A stretch of DNA of 64,000 bases from Vishniacozyma victoriae (Eukaryota > Basidiomycota > Tremellomycetes > Tremellales > Bulleribasidiaceae): contig JADPYG010000088.1 in the NCBI GenBank assembly GCA_017654735.1, positions 2,604,001-2,668,000 on the forward strand. Direction: 5' to 3'. Below, piece after piece: positions 1-10,500 of the stretch. Both the position numbers and the translations under genes were made by a program. Position 1 is the first letter of the stretch, and every line of letters starts with the position of its first letter. Under the pieces are notes generated by a model. It saw only the letters and a list, made by a program, of their open reading frames with translations, was not told the origin of the DNA and did not search any database.

Positions 1-2110
1 GGGTACTGCATCCACTCCACGCTCAAGCTAATAATCAGAGCACAAGACCCCTCGCCTTAAACTCGAGAAATCAATGGCCTGCCCTGGCGTCTATGATGGA
101 TACTGGACTTTCCCACGTTCCAAAACTGGTTATTCGGGAGTATGCACTTACGTTGACTCGAGGATATGTGTACCTGTAAAAGCCGAGGAGGGGATTACTG
201 GATTGTTGTTGGGGGATAGTGGCAGTACGATGAAACCACCTTGGAAGGAAGAAGAGAGGATTGGGTGTTATGCTGATATGGATTCTTTAGACTGGACGGA
301 TGAGTTGGATGGGACTGCCCCTGATTTGAAGAGGTTGGATATGGAGGGTCGAGCTGTGGTTTGCGATTTTGGGTAAGTCTCTCTTCTGATTGAACTACCA
401 AACTGAAGAGCAGAATGTTCATCCTGTTCAACCTGTACTCGCCTAATGAAACGAACGAATCTCGACGACCATATCGACTGAATTTCCTGCACGCCCTCCA
501 AGAACGCGTGCGACGACTCATGGAAGCTGGTCGAGAAGTGATTATCGCAGGCGATATCAATATAGTCAGACAACCCATTGATAGTGGTGAAGGAGGAATC
601 AGGACATCGGCAGAACAACATTATGAACATCCTGCTCGGAGGATCTTTGAAGCGTGGTGTGCGCCCAAGGGACCTATGATTGATGTTGTCCGGGAAAGTT
701 GGCCAGATAGGGATGATATGTTTACCTGCTGGAATCAGAAGATTGATGCTAGGTAAGCTTCCGAGGTCCCAGGAGTTGATGAAGCTGACTCGTAGACCGT
801 CCAACTATGGATCTAGGATTGATTACATACTCTGCTCTCCAGGTCTACGACCATGGATAAAGGGCGGAGATATCCAGAATAAAGTATTCGGATCAGACCA
901 CTGTCCAGTCTACATCGACCTTCACGACTCAATAACCACCGAGACAGGCGAAGTACTACATATTAAAGACCAACTCAATTCGCCGAATCGACCACCATCC
1001 ACTGCTCCGCTGTATCCCACGGATCCGCCGAGGACTGCTCCCGAACCACCTAGGTTCGCTACCAAGTTCCTTGACGAATTTAGTGGGAAACAACAGACTC
1101 TGAAAAGCTTTTTCGGCGGAGGAAGTAAAAAGTCGGAATCGGTCGTTTCGCCTTCGCCTACCCCGACTGCGAATGAGGCTGGTCCCACTGGATCCACCAA
1201 ACCACCTGCGACAGCCAAGGAAGAAGTTATAGCTGAACGGGCGCCCGAAGGATTGTCGGCGCCAGTGGACAGCGTGGCCACACCGTTCGGACTCGCCAGA
1301 GCCGCGTTTGATTCCATCGATACCTCAACCTCTGCATCTACCAATGCACAGGCGAGCTCTTCCCGGCCGAGATCGAGATCTGAATCCACTACCATCGACC
1401 TAACAGCCGATGAACCTATCCCTATGCAAGCGACAGACCGTACCACCCCAATCACAAAACCCACCAAATCGAAAGCACCGGCTAAGAGACCCACAAAATC
1501 CCCCACACCCTCCCAGACCAAATTGTCGACTTTCTTCCAACCGCCTGCCAAGGTGAAACGCAAATCTCCACCCAGTCCCGAAACCACCCTCCAACCCAGG
1601 AAGAGATCATCCCCTCTGCCGGAGGTGGATTCACTGGTGGATACGGATATCCCGGAACTAGGCCCTGATCCAGTGGAAGAAGCCGCAGTCGCTCAGGCTG
1701 TTGCTGAAGCAGATCAGGAGAGGTCAGAACAGCGTGCTGTCCAGAAAGCGAAAGCTGCGCCTGTATGGAATGAATTGTTTGCCAAGAAATTACCGCCTCT
1801 CTGTACAGTCCACCAGAAACCTTGCAAGGATTTTAGTAAGTCACCTATCCCCATCCGCACATGTCTCGTGAGCTGATATCAAAGCGGTCAAGATACCAGG
1901 TCCAAACAAAGGCAAGAGATTCTGGTTATGTTCACTGTATGTCCCTAACCGAAGACTTAGGCTGATGATAGACCGGTTGGAGCTGGATATGATACTGGAC
2001 GTACAAAACGGCCTAGGGAGGATGTGAATCATAATTTTAGATGTGATTTCTTCTTGTGGGATAGTGCCAATTCGCGTAAAGCTGGTCCTTCCGAGGGAGG
2101 GGGTTCGTAG
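1..2110 (+). CDS. APN2: AP endonuclease 2 (Apn2/APEX2), 5' truncated by window edge
   Basis: Class II apurinic/apyrimidinic endonuclease of the ExoIII family, acting in base excision repair. Predicted exons are about 39-372, 414-752, 796-1835, 1885-1936 and 1972-2110; the first codons lie outside the window. Visible family motifs are MACPGVYDGYWTF, an IIAGDINIV metal/DNA-binding block, NYGSRIDYILCSPGL and the catalytic GSDHCPVY near 890-915. A long Ser/Pro/Thr-rich linker follows. The C-terminal zf-GRF is split over three exons: LCTVHQKPCKDF, then the GPNKGKRFWLCS block, then NFRCDFFLW. This matches the Apn2 branch rather than Apn1 or APE1, which lack zf-GRF. Two PIP-box-like motifs (QQTLKSFF near 1090, QTKLSTFF near 1520) suggest PCNA binding. 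It is transcribed in the same direction as MGM101. Confidence 0.93.
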
Positions 2111-2266
2111 TCTAGCATATAGTTGTGTATATTGTACCAGCATAATGTACCCGAGATATTTCCTCTTTGAGCGATTTCAGCTATCAACAGTCGACTTCAC
2201 GATCTAATCCAAGCGGCAATTTACCTATCTATTGATCTCCTCTTTACTCTTCTCAATCACCTTGCG

Positions 2267-3391
2267 ATGTCAAGAATAACACCCATCCTAAGGGCACTGC
2301 CGCGTCAATCGGGATCCGCTACATCCCGAGCGATACATAGCTCCCCGCCGGCCCAAGCTGCCGCTGCAGCAGCACCTCGACCTCCCCCACGTCGAATTGC
2401 AGTTGCTGCCCCCCGAGCTCGTCCCACTCCAGCACCTGCAGCTGCTGTACCCAAACCGGCTCCTGTTGCTCAACAGTCATTCGACGACTTTGACGGTATC
2501 GCCGATAATGACTTTGCTCCAGCTCCAGAAGCTTTCGACGGTTATACTCCCCCCGCCGCCGCCCTTTCATCAGCTCGTCCTAAATCTACCACCTCTACAC
2601 CGCGTACTGTTCCGACGAGCATGAGCAATGTCACTCCCTCCCCTCCGCTCAGTGTATTCCCTAACGACTCGTACCGGCCTTTACCGACTACTGCAGCTGG
2701 TGATGGAATTGCAGGTGGACTTGGTGATGCCGTCAATGACTGGTCAACGAGTTTTGCGGGTCTAAGTCAAAGACCATTCGATAAGGAGATTGCCAATGCT
2801 CTGTTGAGGCCATTGACTAAGGAGGATGTAGAAGTTAAACCTGGTACGTATCGTCATGGGGGTAGCATGATTAGGCTGATGATAGATGGATTACTATATC
2901 TTCCCGAGATCAAGTATAGGCGTACGTTGAACGCAGCCTTTGGACCTGGAGGATGGGGTTTAGCTCCAAGGGGAGAAACACATGTTGATAAGCGAATCGT
3001 TAGTCGGGAATGGGGATTGGTTTGTCTAGGACGGTATGTTACCCATAACGTTTCGTGAGGTGGCTGACGAGTAGACTTGTATCAGTCGCCCGAGGTGAAC
3101 AGGAATACTTTGATGAGTCTGGTATTCCTACCGCTACAGAGGCTTGTAAATCAAATGCTCTGATGCGATGCTGCAAGGATCTAGGGATTGCTAGTGAATT
3201 ATGGGATCCGACATTCATTCGGGAATTCAAGTCCAAGCACTGTGTTGAAGTCTGGGTCGAGCATGCCAAGCAGAAGACAAAGTAGGTTATCTCGTTTCCT
3301 CTCGACGTAGCTGACAATCAGGCGAAAGTTGTTCAGAAAGAAGGATGCTCCCAAATTCGATTATCCCTACAAAGAGACTGGTCTTGTCTAA
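2267..3391 (+). CDS. MGM101: Mitochondrial genome maintenance protein Mgm101
   Basis: Mitochondrial nucleoid recombination protein (Rad52-like single-strand annealing activity in the family) needed for mtDNA repair and maintenance. Exons are 2267-2843, 2886-3033, 3075-3281 and 3322-3391. The N-terminus is basic and Ala/Pro-rich with IHSSPPAQ, consistent with a mitochondrial presequence plus disordered linker. The conserved core runs from [15 protein letters not shown] through [25 protein letters not shown] and the diagnostic [20 protein letters not shown]. The first intron is in frame, so unspliced reading adds a false 14-residue insert; removing it restores the family sequence [15 protein letters not shown]. 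The 3' end faces YAF9 across about 100 bp. Confidence 0.95.
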
Positions 3392-3495
3392 TCCGCTTTC
3401 ACGTTCTCACCCCTCAGAGCCTCAGATGTAGAATATGTGTATAAATGCAATATGTAAATCCGTACAACAGTCTAGAAAGTATGTATACAGGCTAT

Positions 3496-4826
3496 CTATG
3501 ATATCTTCATCTCTTCCTTCAACTTTGCCAATTCCTTTTCTTGCGCAATCAACCGAGTTCTGCATGGTCAGCTATATCCCTTCTAAGAAGGCTCTTGGGA
3601 CATACCTCCATTTATCCATTTGATCAATGATGGTCAATCTAGCGTCCGTCAGGCGATTAAATTCTCCCGTCTCCATCTCTTTCGCGAACTCGAGAGGAAC
3701 ATCCGCACTCCCCGATTCACCAGGAATACCCACAGCAGGACCGGCAGGGACTGGTGTCCCAGCAGCTCCAGGCTCCTGAGTCTGTGCCCTACTGTCCCCT
3801 CTGATAGTTGACGGTCTCCCCTTTTTCTTCTTTGGTCCTTCTTCCTTTTCACGCTGATCTTTTGGTCGTCTGAATTTCGCAGGTAAAGGTGTTGGTGGAT
3901 GTTCATTCAGAATTTCCAGAAATGCAGCTGGGGGATCATTGAACACGATTTCGTCGTATTGCCATGAATGAACTGGTAATTTCGTTGCGATTGATACTGG
4001 TTGGAATCGTGTTGGTGCTTCAGGCAGTCCAGGTTGAACAGCTACAATCGATGGCGAGGGAGCAGCTGATTCTAGAGTTTCCACCTTGACCCCTTCGGCT
4101 GAACCGTCCACTTTGTCTTCCTCCTTGGTTTCAGCCGGAGCAGGGGTGGGTGCAGCCGAGGCTTCGGTCATTTTCTCGTCGACTGGCTCTGTGGCTGGCG
4201 TTGGCGCTGTTGATGTATCTACCGGTGCGGATGGAGCTGGAGAATCGATTGCCTTGGGCGGACCTTCTATTGGTGGACCCCAATGATGTAGCTTGATCAT
4301 ATGTGTGAGAAGGAGTGGTTTCTCGGCTGCTTCTGGGATAAACTGGATTCTGATATTGACGGCGAATTCTCCCCATCCTGTTTCGACGACCTGAAATGGA
4401 GCTCTGTCGATTACTTCGCGTTAGTCTAAATTTACATTGTCTGGTTGTGTGAACAAGTCACACACCTCTGTTGGCATTCGGGTAGGTGTCGTATAGCTTG
4501 AACGAGATTCTCTTGATCATGTACCCCAAATCATCTGCACCACCGGGTATATAGTCGATATTCTCGACATCTCCTTCTTTAGGCGGGGGAGTGGCAGCTG
4601 AGGTTACGAACACTGTCCACTTGTGGGTATCTGGGTCGTGTCAGCTACTACATGAGAGAATCGTCGTTGACTCACGCTGTTCAGGTGCTGAGGCTCTCTC
4701 TTCTTCTGTGAGCAGGCGGGAATGAGAGCCGTATATTATCGGTCTATGGACTTGGATCCCCTGAGGCTCGTCAGTCTTGTTATCTGACCTATGCTACACT
4801 ACTCTCACCTTTATTCTATCTGCCAT
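3496..4826 (-). CDS. YAF9: YEATS-domain protein Yaf9 (SWR1/NuA4 subunit)
   Basis: Histone acyl-lysine reader of the SWR1 remodeller and NuA4 acetyltransferase. Exons on the minus strand are 4826-4809, 4760-4676, 4630-4466, 4401-3606 and 3559-3496. Exon 1 encodes only MADRIK. The YEATS core is clear: HRPIIYGSHSR, THKWTVFVTS, IKRISFKLYDTYPN, PFQVVETGWGEFAVNI and IQFIPEAAEKPLLLTHMIKL. HKW and GWGEF are the expected fold landmarks. A long Pro/Ala/Glu-rich insert follows, longer than in yeast Yaf9, then a second conserved block (SWQYDEIVFNDPP, FRRPKDQ) and a short C-terminal coiled coil ending KELAKLKEEMKIS, as expected for complex assembly. It is tail-to-tail with MGM101 and divergent from SNU66 across about 180 bp. 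Confidence 0.93.
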
Positions 4827-5008
4827 GATGCATAGACAGTTGAATAGTCAGTCGAGTATAGAGAGAGCCATCAACAACCTTTCACTTTGCATGCCTATCT
4901 ATTCCCGTCTATCGGATGTATCCGTTCACTCAGTCAAGATTGACTATTCTATCACTCGCCACCCAACAACACTCTATATACTATCACTCTACTTTCCTTG
5001 TACTCAAA

Positions 5009-7366
5009 ATGGCAGAGCAGTCTATGAACGCAGACTCGCTCACCTTAGAGGAGACCAACAAAGTCAGAGCATCACTCGGTTTGGCTCCCATAGGTGGAGA
5101 GACGGAAGGAACTCCAGAACCGGACGAGGATGAAATTGCAGAGGCAAACTATGCGAAACGTAGGGAAGCAGAGCAAAAGGCTAAAAGGGATAAAGAGGTT
5201 CAGGAGAATATCGCACAGTAAGTCATCGTTTCCAAGCGTCCCATATCCTATATTGGGCGCGATTTACCACTGTTTAGGACACCGTTAATGGTTCGATAGG
5301 TCGAGGAACCGGGCTGCTCTAAATGCCAAACTAAAGGGCCAATCGCTTGGGGCTTCGAACGAAGACGACAAACTCAGCGCTAAGGAATGGGCCAAGAAGC
5401 TAGCCAAGAGAGCCAAGCAGAGGGAGAAGGATCTGGCTAGGAAGAAGAAGGAGTTGGAGGATGCCGACAAGGCTATCTATGGTGAAAGTACGTGTTAAAT
5501 TGACTTGCATAAATGAACGTCTGCTGATAATCAGGTGATCTCGCAGGTATCAAAGTCGGTCATGGAGCCGAAGACTTTGAAGCTGGTGAAGATATTATTT
5601 TGACCTTGAAAGACGGCAAAGTTCTAGGAGAAGATGGTAAGTCGCACCTCGCACAGATTGTCTCAGCTGACAAGACAGAGGATGAGCTACAGAATGTCAA
5701 CATGGTCGATGATGAGGTTCTGAGAGCCGCTAAGGAAAGGAAGAGAAAAGCTCAGGCTCAATATACTGGATTGGACGATGATGAGTTTGACGAGGATAGG
5801 ATTGGAGTTAAGGCGGATGTGCTCGGGAAATACGATGACAGCTTCGCGTCAGGAAAGGTCAAGACTGAGGTATGTTGTCGAATGCCCCTCCGAGCTACAA
5901 CTGACGTCCAGGGCTTCAGACTGGGTGCTCCCATTGAGGAAAAGCCAATCGTGCAAGAAGATACCGAAATGATCGGCCAAGCACCTTCGACCAAAATCAA
6001 GCTCGGTCTCGATTTCGCCAAAGACTTCGAAGTTTCCGATTACATGAAAGAAGGAGATGCTGGATTCAAGCAGAGGAAAAAGAAGAAGGCAAAGCGATCT
6101 ACGAGAAAAGCGGATGTAGAGGAAGATGGGGATGGGATGGAGGTAGATGCTGAACCGACTTTTACGCGGCGTGTCGTTGATGAAGGACCTCAGAATCTGG
6201 TGGATGATGATGATCTCCAAGCGGCATTGGCCAGGAGTAGGCGAACCAACGCAAAGAGTAAACCAAAGATGAGGCCCGAGGATATCGCTGCCCAAAGTAA
6301 GTCGACTCTCTTCGCATAGATCGGACCCAGCTGATGAGCAGTTGCCGAACGAAAAGCAGAGGAAGATGTCACCCAGACCAAAGACGAGGAAGACGGAAGA
6401 ATCACATTCGACGATACATCCGAATTCGTTAGAAACGTCAATGCCGAATCTGCAGCAGTACAAGTCAAGCGAGAACGAGCGCCTACACCAACTGCCCAAA
6501 CGGAAGAACCTGTCGTTGTCAAGCTTGAGCGAGTGGATGAAGATGAAGGAATGGAATCAGAGGATGAGGATGATACTTTGGCAGAGATGGCTGCTCGAGA
6601 GGGACTATCGCTCGAGGAATACCGATTGAAGATTGAGCGTGAAATGAACGAAATGGCCAATATCAAGTCGGAAGATCACGTAAGCTGTCGTGCCCGCTTC
6701 GGTTGGGCTGAAACTGATAAACAGGTCGAAGAGGAAGAAGAAGTAGCAGCCAATACCGGTGGTGGAGTGGCCAGCTTCCTAAACCTCCTCCGTCAACAGG
6801 GCTCATTGAAGACAACAAACCCAGACGATGCCGAACGAGAAGCAACTCAACGAGCCAACGATCTTTGGAAAGCGGACTTCAGGCGTCGAGCAGCCATGCG
6901 AGAAGTCGAGAAACTACGAGCAAGAGGTCAACCAATGGACGATGCTCAGAGGGAATATGAGAAACGTCGTCGTGAACAACAGGAGATTAGGGATGCGGCG
7001 GAATTATACAAATCGTATAAACCAAGTGTCGAGATCAAGTATCATGATGAATTTGGGCGAGGTAAGCTAATTTCTTTCTCTATGGGATGTGAGCTGATGA
7101 CAGAAATGACTCCAAAGGAAGCATGGCGATCTCTATCCCATAAATTCCACGGTAAAACTTCTGGTCGAATGAAGACTGAAAAACGATTAAAGAAGATTGC
7201 CGAAGAACGAAATCAATTGAAAATGAATTCTGGCGATACACCTACTGGAATGACGAGTGCGTTTGCTCGTCGACAGGAAAAGACTGGAGAGGCACATATG
7301 GTCTTGTCGGTTGGTAATAAGGGTAGTGTCCAGCCAGGGCAGAGTAAGCCCAGGATCAGGAGGTAG
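5009..7366 (+). CDS. SNU66: SART-1/Snu66 family U4/U6.U5 tri-snRNP protein
   Basis: Component of the spliceosomal tri-snRNP (human SART1, yeast Snu66). Eight predicted exons: 5009-5217, 5300-5487, 5535-5636, 5679-5869, 5912-6296, 6342-6679, 6725-7061 and 7104-7366. N-terminal motif KVRASLGLAPIG is the SART1 signature, followed by charged helical segments. The central block AGIKVGHGAEDFEAGEDI, ILTLKDGKVLGEDG and ADVLGKYDD is diagnostic, as is the C-terminal EAWRSLSHKFHGKTSGRMK with a short conserved tail ending near KPRIRR. The whole protein is very rich in Lys/Glu. The start is the first in-frame ATG after the promoter gap shared with YAF9. Its 3' end faces the giant coiled-coil gene. Confidence 0.94.
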
Positions 7367-7582
7367 TGGAATTAGGAGATCCGAGCTTTGGAGCTGTTGT
7401 ACTCGTAGTTCTGTCCGTCAAAAAACCTCATGTATTTTCACTCGCATTGTGCAAAGGTGTGCAGCGATACCAAGATATCGTCAAATGCATCAATTGATCT
7501 AGAAAACGTAGCAGATCATAAACAACTAATAATACAAGTCACCTCGTCGCGATTCACAGATCAGCCGCTCACCAAGCTTCAA

Positions 7583-10500
7583 CTACTGACCGGTACTGAA
7601 GATATTCCTCGATCCATTATTCTCAGTCCCAATAGTACGCTTTGGCGTAAATGACCTCCTTTGCGAATGTGGGGATTTGCTCGAGATCGAAGAAGGAGCA
7701 GAAGGAGGCAACATGATCGCCTCGGCAGGTAATGGCTTTTCACTCTCATCACCTTCTCGATGCCTCTTCAATGTCCCGGGGGTGGAAACAATATGAGCAG
7801 CCGACTCGAGATTACCGACGGGACGTAATGGTGTTCGCTGATTCATCGGAGCAGTCAAGGTGGGAGGCGGCATTTGTACTAATGACAAACGAGTTGGGGC
7901 GGGGTTGGGGATGGGATCGGGGATCGAGATGACTTTATTCCGTTTTGTGTTGGCCTCCAACTCCTTATCGCCAAGTTGTCGAGTAAGCTTGGAGACCTTC
8001 TTTTCAAGTTTTGCTTTTGCCTTGAAGGCTTCTCGAGTTCGATCGTCCGCTTCGTCCACTTCTTGGGTCTTGAGGGTGAGGGAAGCTTCAAGTTCTACTC
8101 GTCAGCTTTGGGTCAATCCGGTGTGGGCGGTACTGACCTGCAATACGATACTTCAAGTCCTCGTCGTCCTGAGAACCAGCCTTGGCCTGGGCATCCGCTA
8201 ATGCGGATCGCATTTTGGAACATTCCGCTTCCAGCTTGCCAGAGTCGGTCGTATGCTTGGCCAACGAGTCCTTCAACTCATTAATCTCGGCCTTGTAGCT
8301 TTGCAGCTCCCGCTCGAGAGATTGTACCTTGTTGGTTCTACATGATCAGTAAGATCTCGAGTTCAACAAGGAGGACGTACCGACTCATAGTCTCTGTCTC
8401 TTGATACTTCAACAGGCCCACAGTCTTTTCCTTCTCCGTCTCAAGTTTCTCCATGTCGGTCCTCATCACCTCCACAGAGCTCTGCACCTCGACCAAAGAG
8501 GTCTTTGTACCCTCCAGCTCGGTCGTGAGTGTCGTGACTTGCAGGTTGAGTCGTTGGTTCTTGGACATGGTCTTGTTAATCTCCATGCGAAGTGCTTCTG
8601 CTTTATCGGATGTGGTTGCAAGTTTCTCCTGTAAAGCCGCCTTTTCAGTTTGTAATGCCAGAGTATGGTCGGTAGCAGATTCGGCAGCTTGATCAAGCTT
8701 GTTCTCCAACTCCCGAACCTGGACTTGAAGATTCTCGCATTCCTTCTGTAATTCGTCCACTCGTTCAGTCTTGATCTTGACGTCCTCATGCTTCGCGTCC
8801 AGAGTTGCCTGTAAAGTCTGAAGATCCGCATTCTTCAACTCGGCATCTCGAGCAGCAGCAGCTTCAACCTCGGCAAGTCGTGCACCGAGCTCTTGAGATT
8901 GAATGAGAAGCTTCTCCGATTGAGCCCTCTCGTCTTGCAGTGTTGTTTCGATAGAGGCCACATGCTGTCGTAGCGAATCGATGGTGGAGGCAGTATGGTT
9001 GATATTGATCTCGGTCCGTTCGATCAAGCTCATATCCTGACTTCTGTCCAGTGAGTTGTCGACATCCGCCAAGCTCTCCAGCCTCTCGATCTGGCTACTG
9101 AGCTTTGTGAGCGCTTCGACGGATTCGGAAGCTCGTGCCTCGGAAGACACAAGCTCAGCCTTGACTTGGTCGAGCTCTTGTCGCAACCCACTCTCGACTT
9201 CGTTCATGGTAGATTCAGCAGCAACCTTCGTAGCGGCGATCTCGGACTCCAGTCGACTGATCTCCTCTCGCGCTTCCGACAACTCTCTTCCGACCTCTTC
9301 AGCTTGTCGAGTGGCTTGATCCAGCAAGTCCTGAGTAGCCGAACCATCCTCAAGCTGCTTCTTGAGGCTTGCTTCTGAAGTCGAAACAACATCCAGCTGC
9401 TCGGCGATACCGGCGCATTCGGCAGCAAGGGTCTCGACTTGGCTCTCCAGGTCGCGAATCGTTTCGTTGGCTGTATCAAGCGCTTTTCCGCGCTGAGTAT
9501 GTGATTGAAGCTGTTGTGACATTGCCGAGCGTTCAGCTTCAAAGGCGTTAACCTGTTCGGAGAGAGCCTTGATCTGGGTGTTGGAGGAGGCAAGAGCGGT
9601 AGCGTGGAATTGAGCTTGGCTGCTGGCTTTACGCCATGCAGCAGCAGCTTGGGAGAGTCGCTGCCTTTGAGCGAGGATATCGACGATCATGGAGCGTGAT
9701 TGGTCGGTAGATTCGGTGGTCGACACGTCGAGGTCTTTCTCCAAAGTGGAGATCGTCGTTGAGTGTGCCTCAGCAAGAGACTTGGCAGCAGCGACATCGG
9801 CCAGAGTGGAGTTGACGGTATTCTCCAATTCGGCAATTCGAGCAGCTCGCTCTTCAGCAGTAGACTGGCTGGTGCCAAAGTCTGATTGTAGGCCGGTCAT
9901 GACGCTCTTGAGCTCGTTGATCTTGGCGATATGAGCCTGGGTCTGACTGGTTGCCGTTCCGAGCTCGGCTCGTGCCCCATCAAGTTTTGCCTGGAGAGCA
10001 TCTCGCTCCGCAACGAGATCATCGAATTCTTCGGCCGACTCTCGATTGAGCTCCTGGGCCATACCGAGCTTCTCCTTATCAAGTTGTAAAGTAGCGATGG
10101 TAGCTGAAAGTCAGCTTCATTCCTACCCGACGCGGACTCACCATTTCGCCTCTCCAACTTCCCAGCGAGTGTCCTAACCTCAGTCTCCAGCTCTGCGACC
10201 TTGGCAGTCAATCCAGTGATCTGAGCCTGGTCAGGCAAGACCAAAGTAGCAATCTCCGATTTCGTCCTTGCATGCACAGGACGTCGGCCAAACTCGACAG
10301 GTCCTCTATCAAGCGCAACCCCTGTCGACGTCTCGGTGATTTTGGGCATATCGAATATTTTGCGTTCCATCGAGATTTTGCGTAATCGCTTGTCGGATTC
10401 GGGATCAGACCTCATCATTGCCATTGCATGGGTGAGCTCCACAATTTCTTTCTGACTTTCGCTCAGCTTTTGGTCGAGTCGACCACGCTCAGCTTTGGCA

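Noticed and set aside
922..1587. Minus-strand 221-codon ORF opposite APN2
   Set aside because: No family resemblance; Val/Gly-rich composition mirrors the Ser/Pro/Thr linker of APN2.
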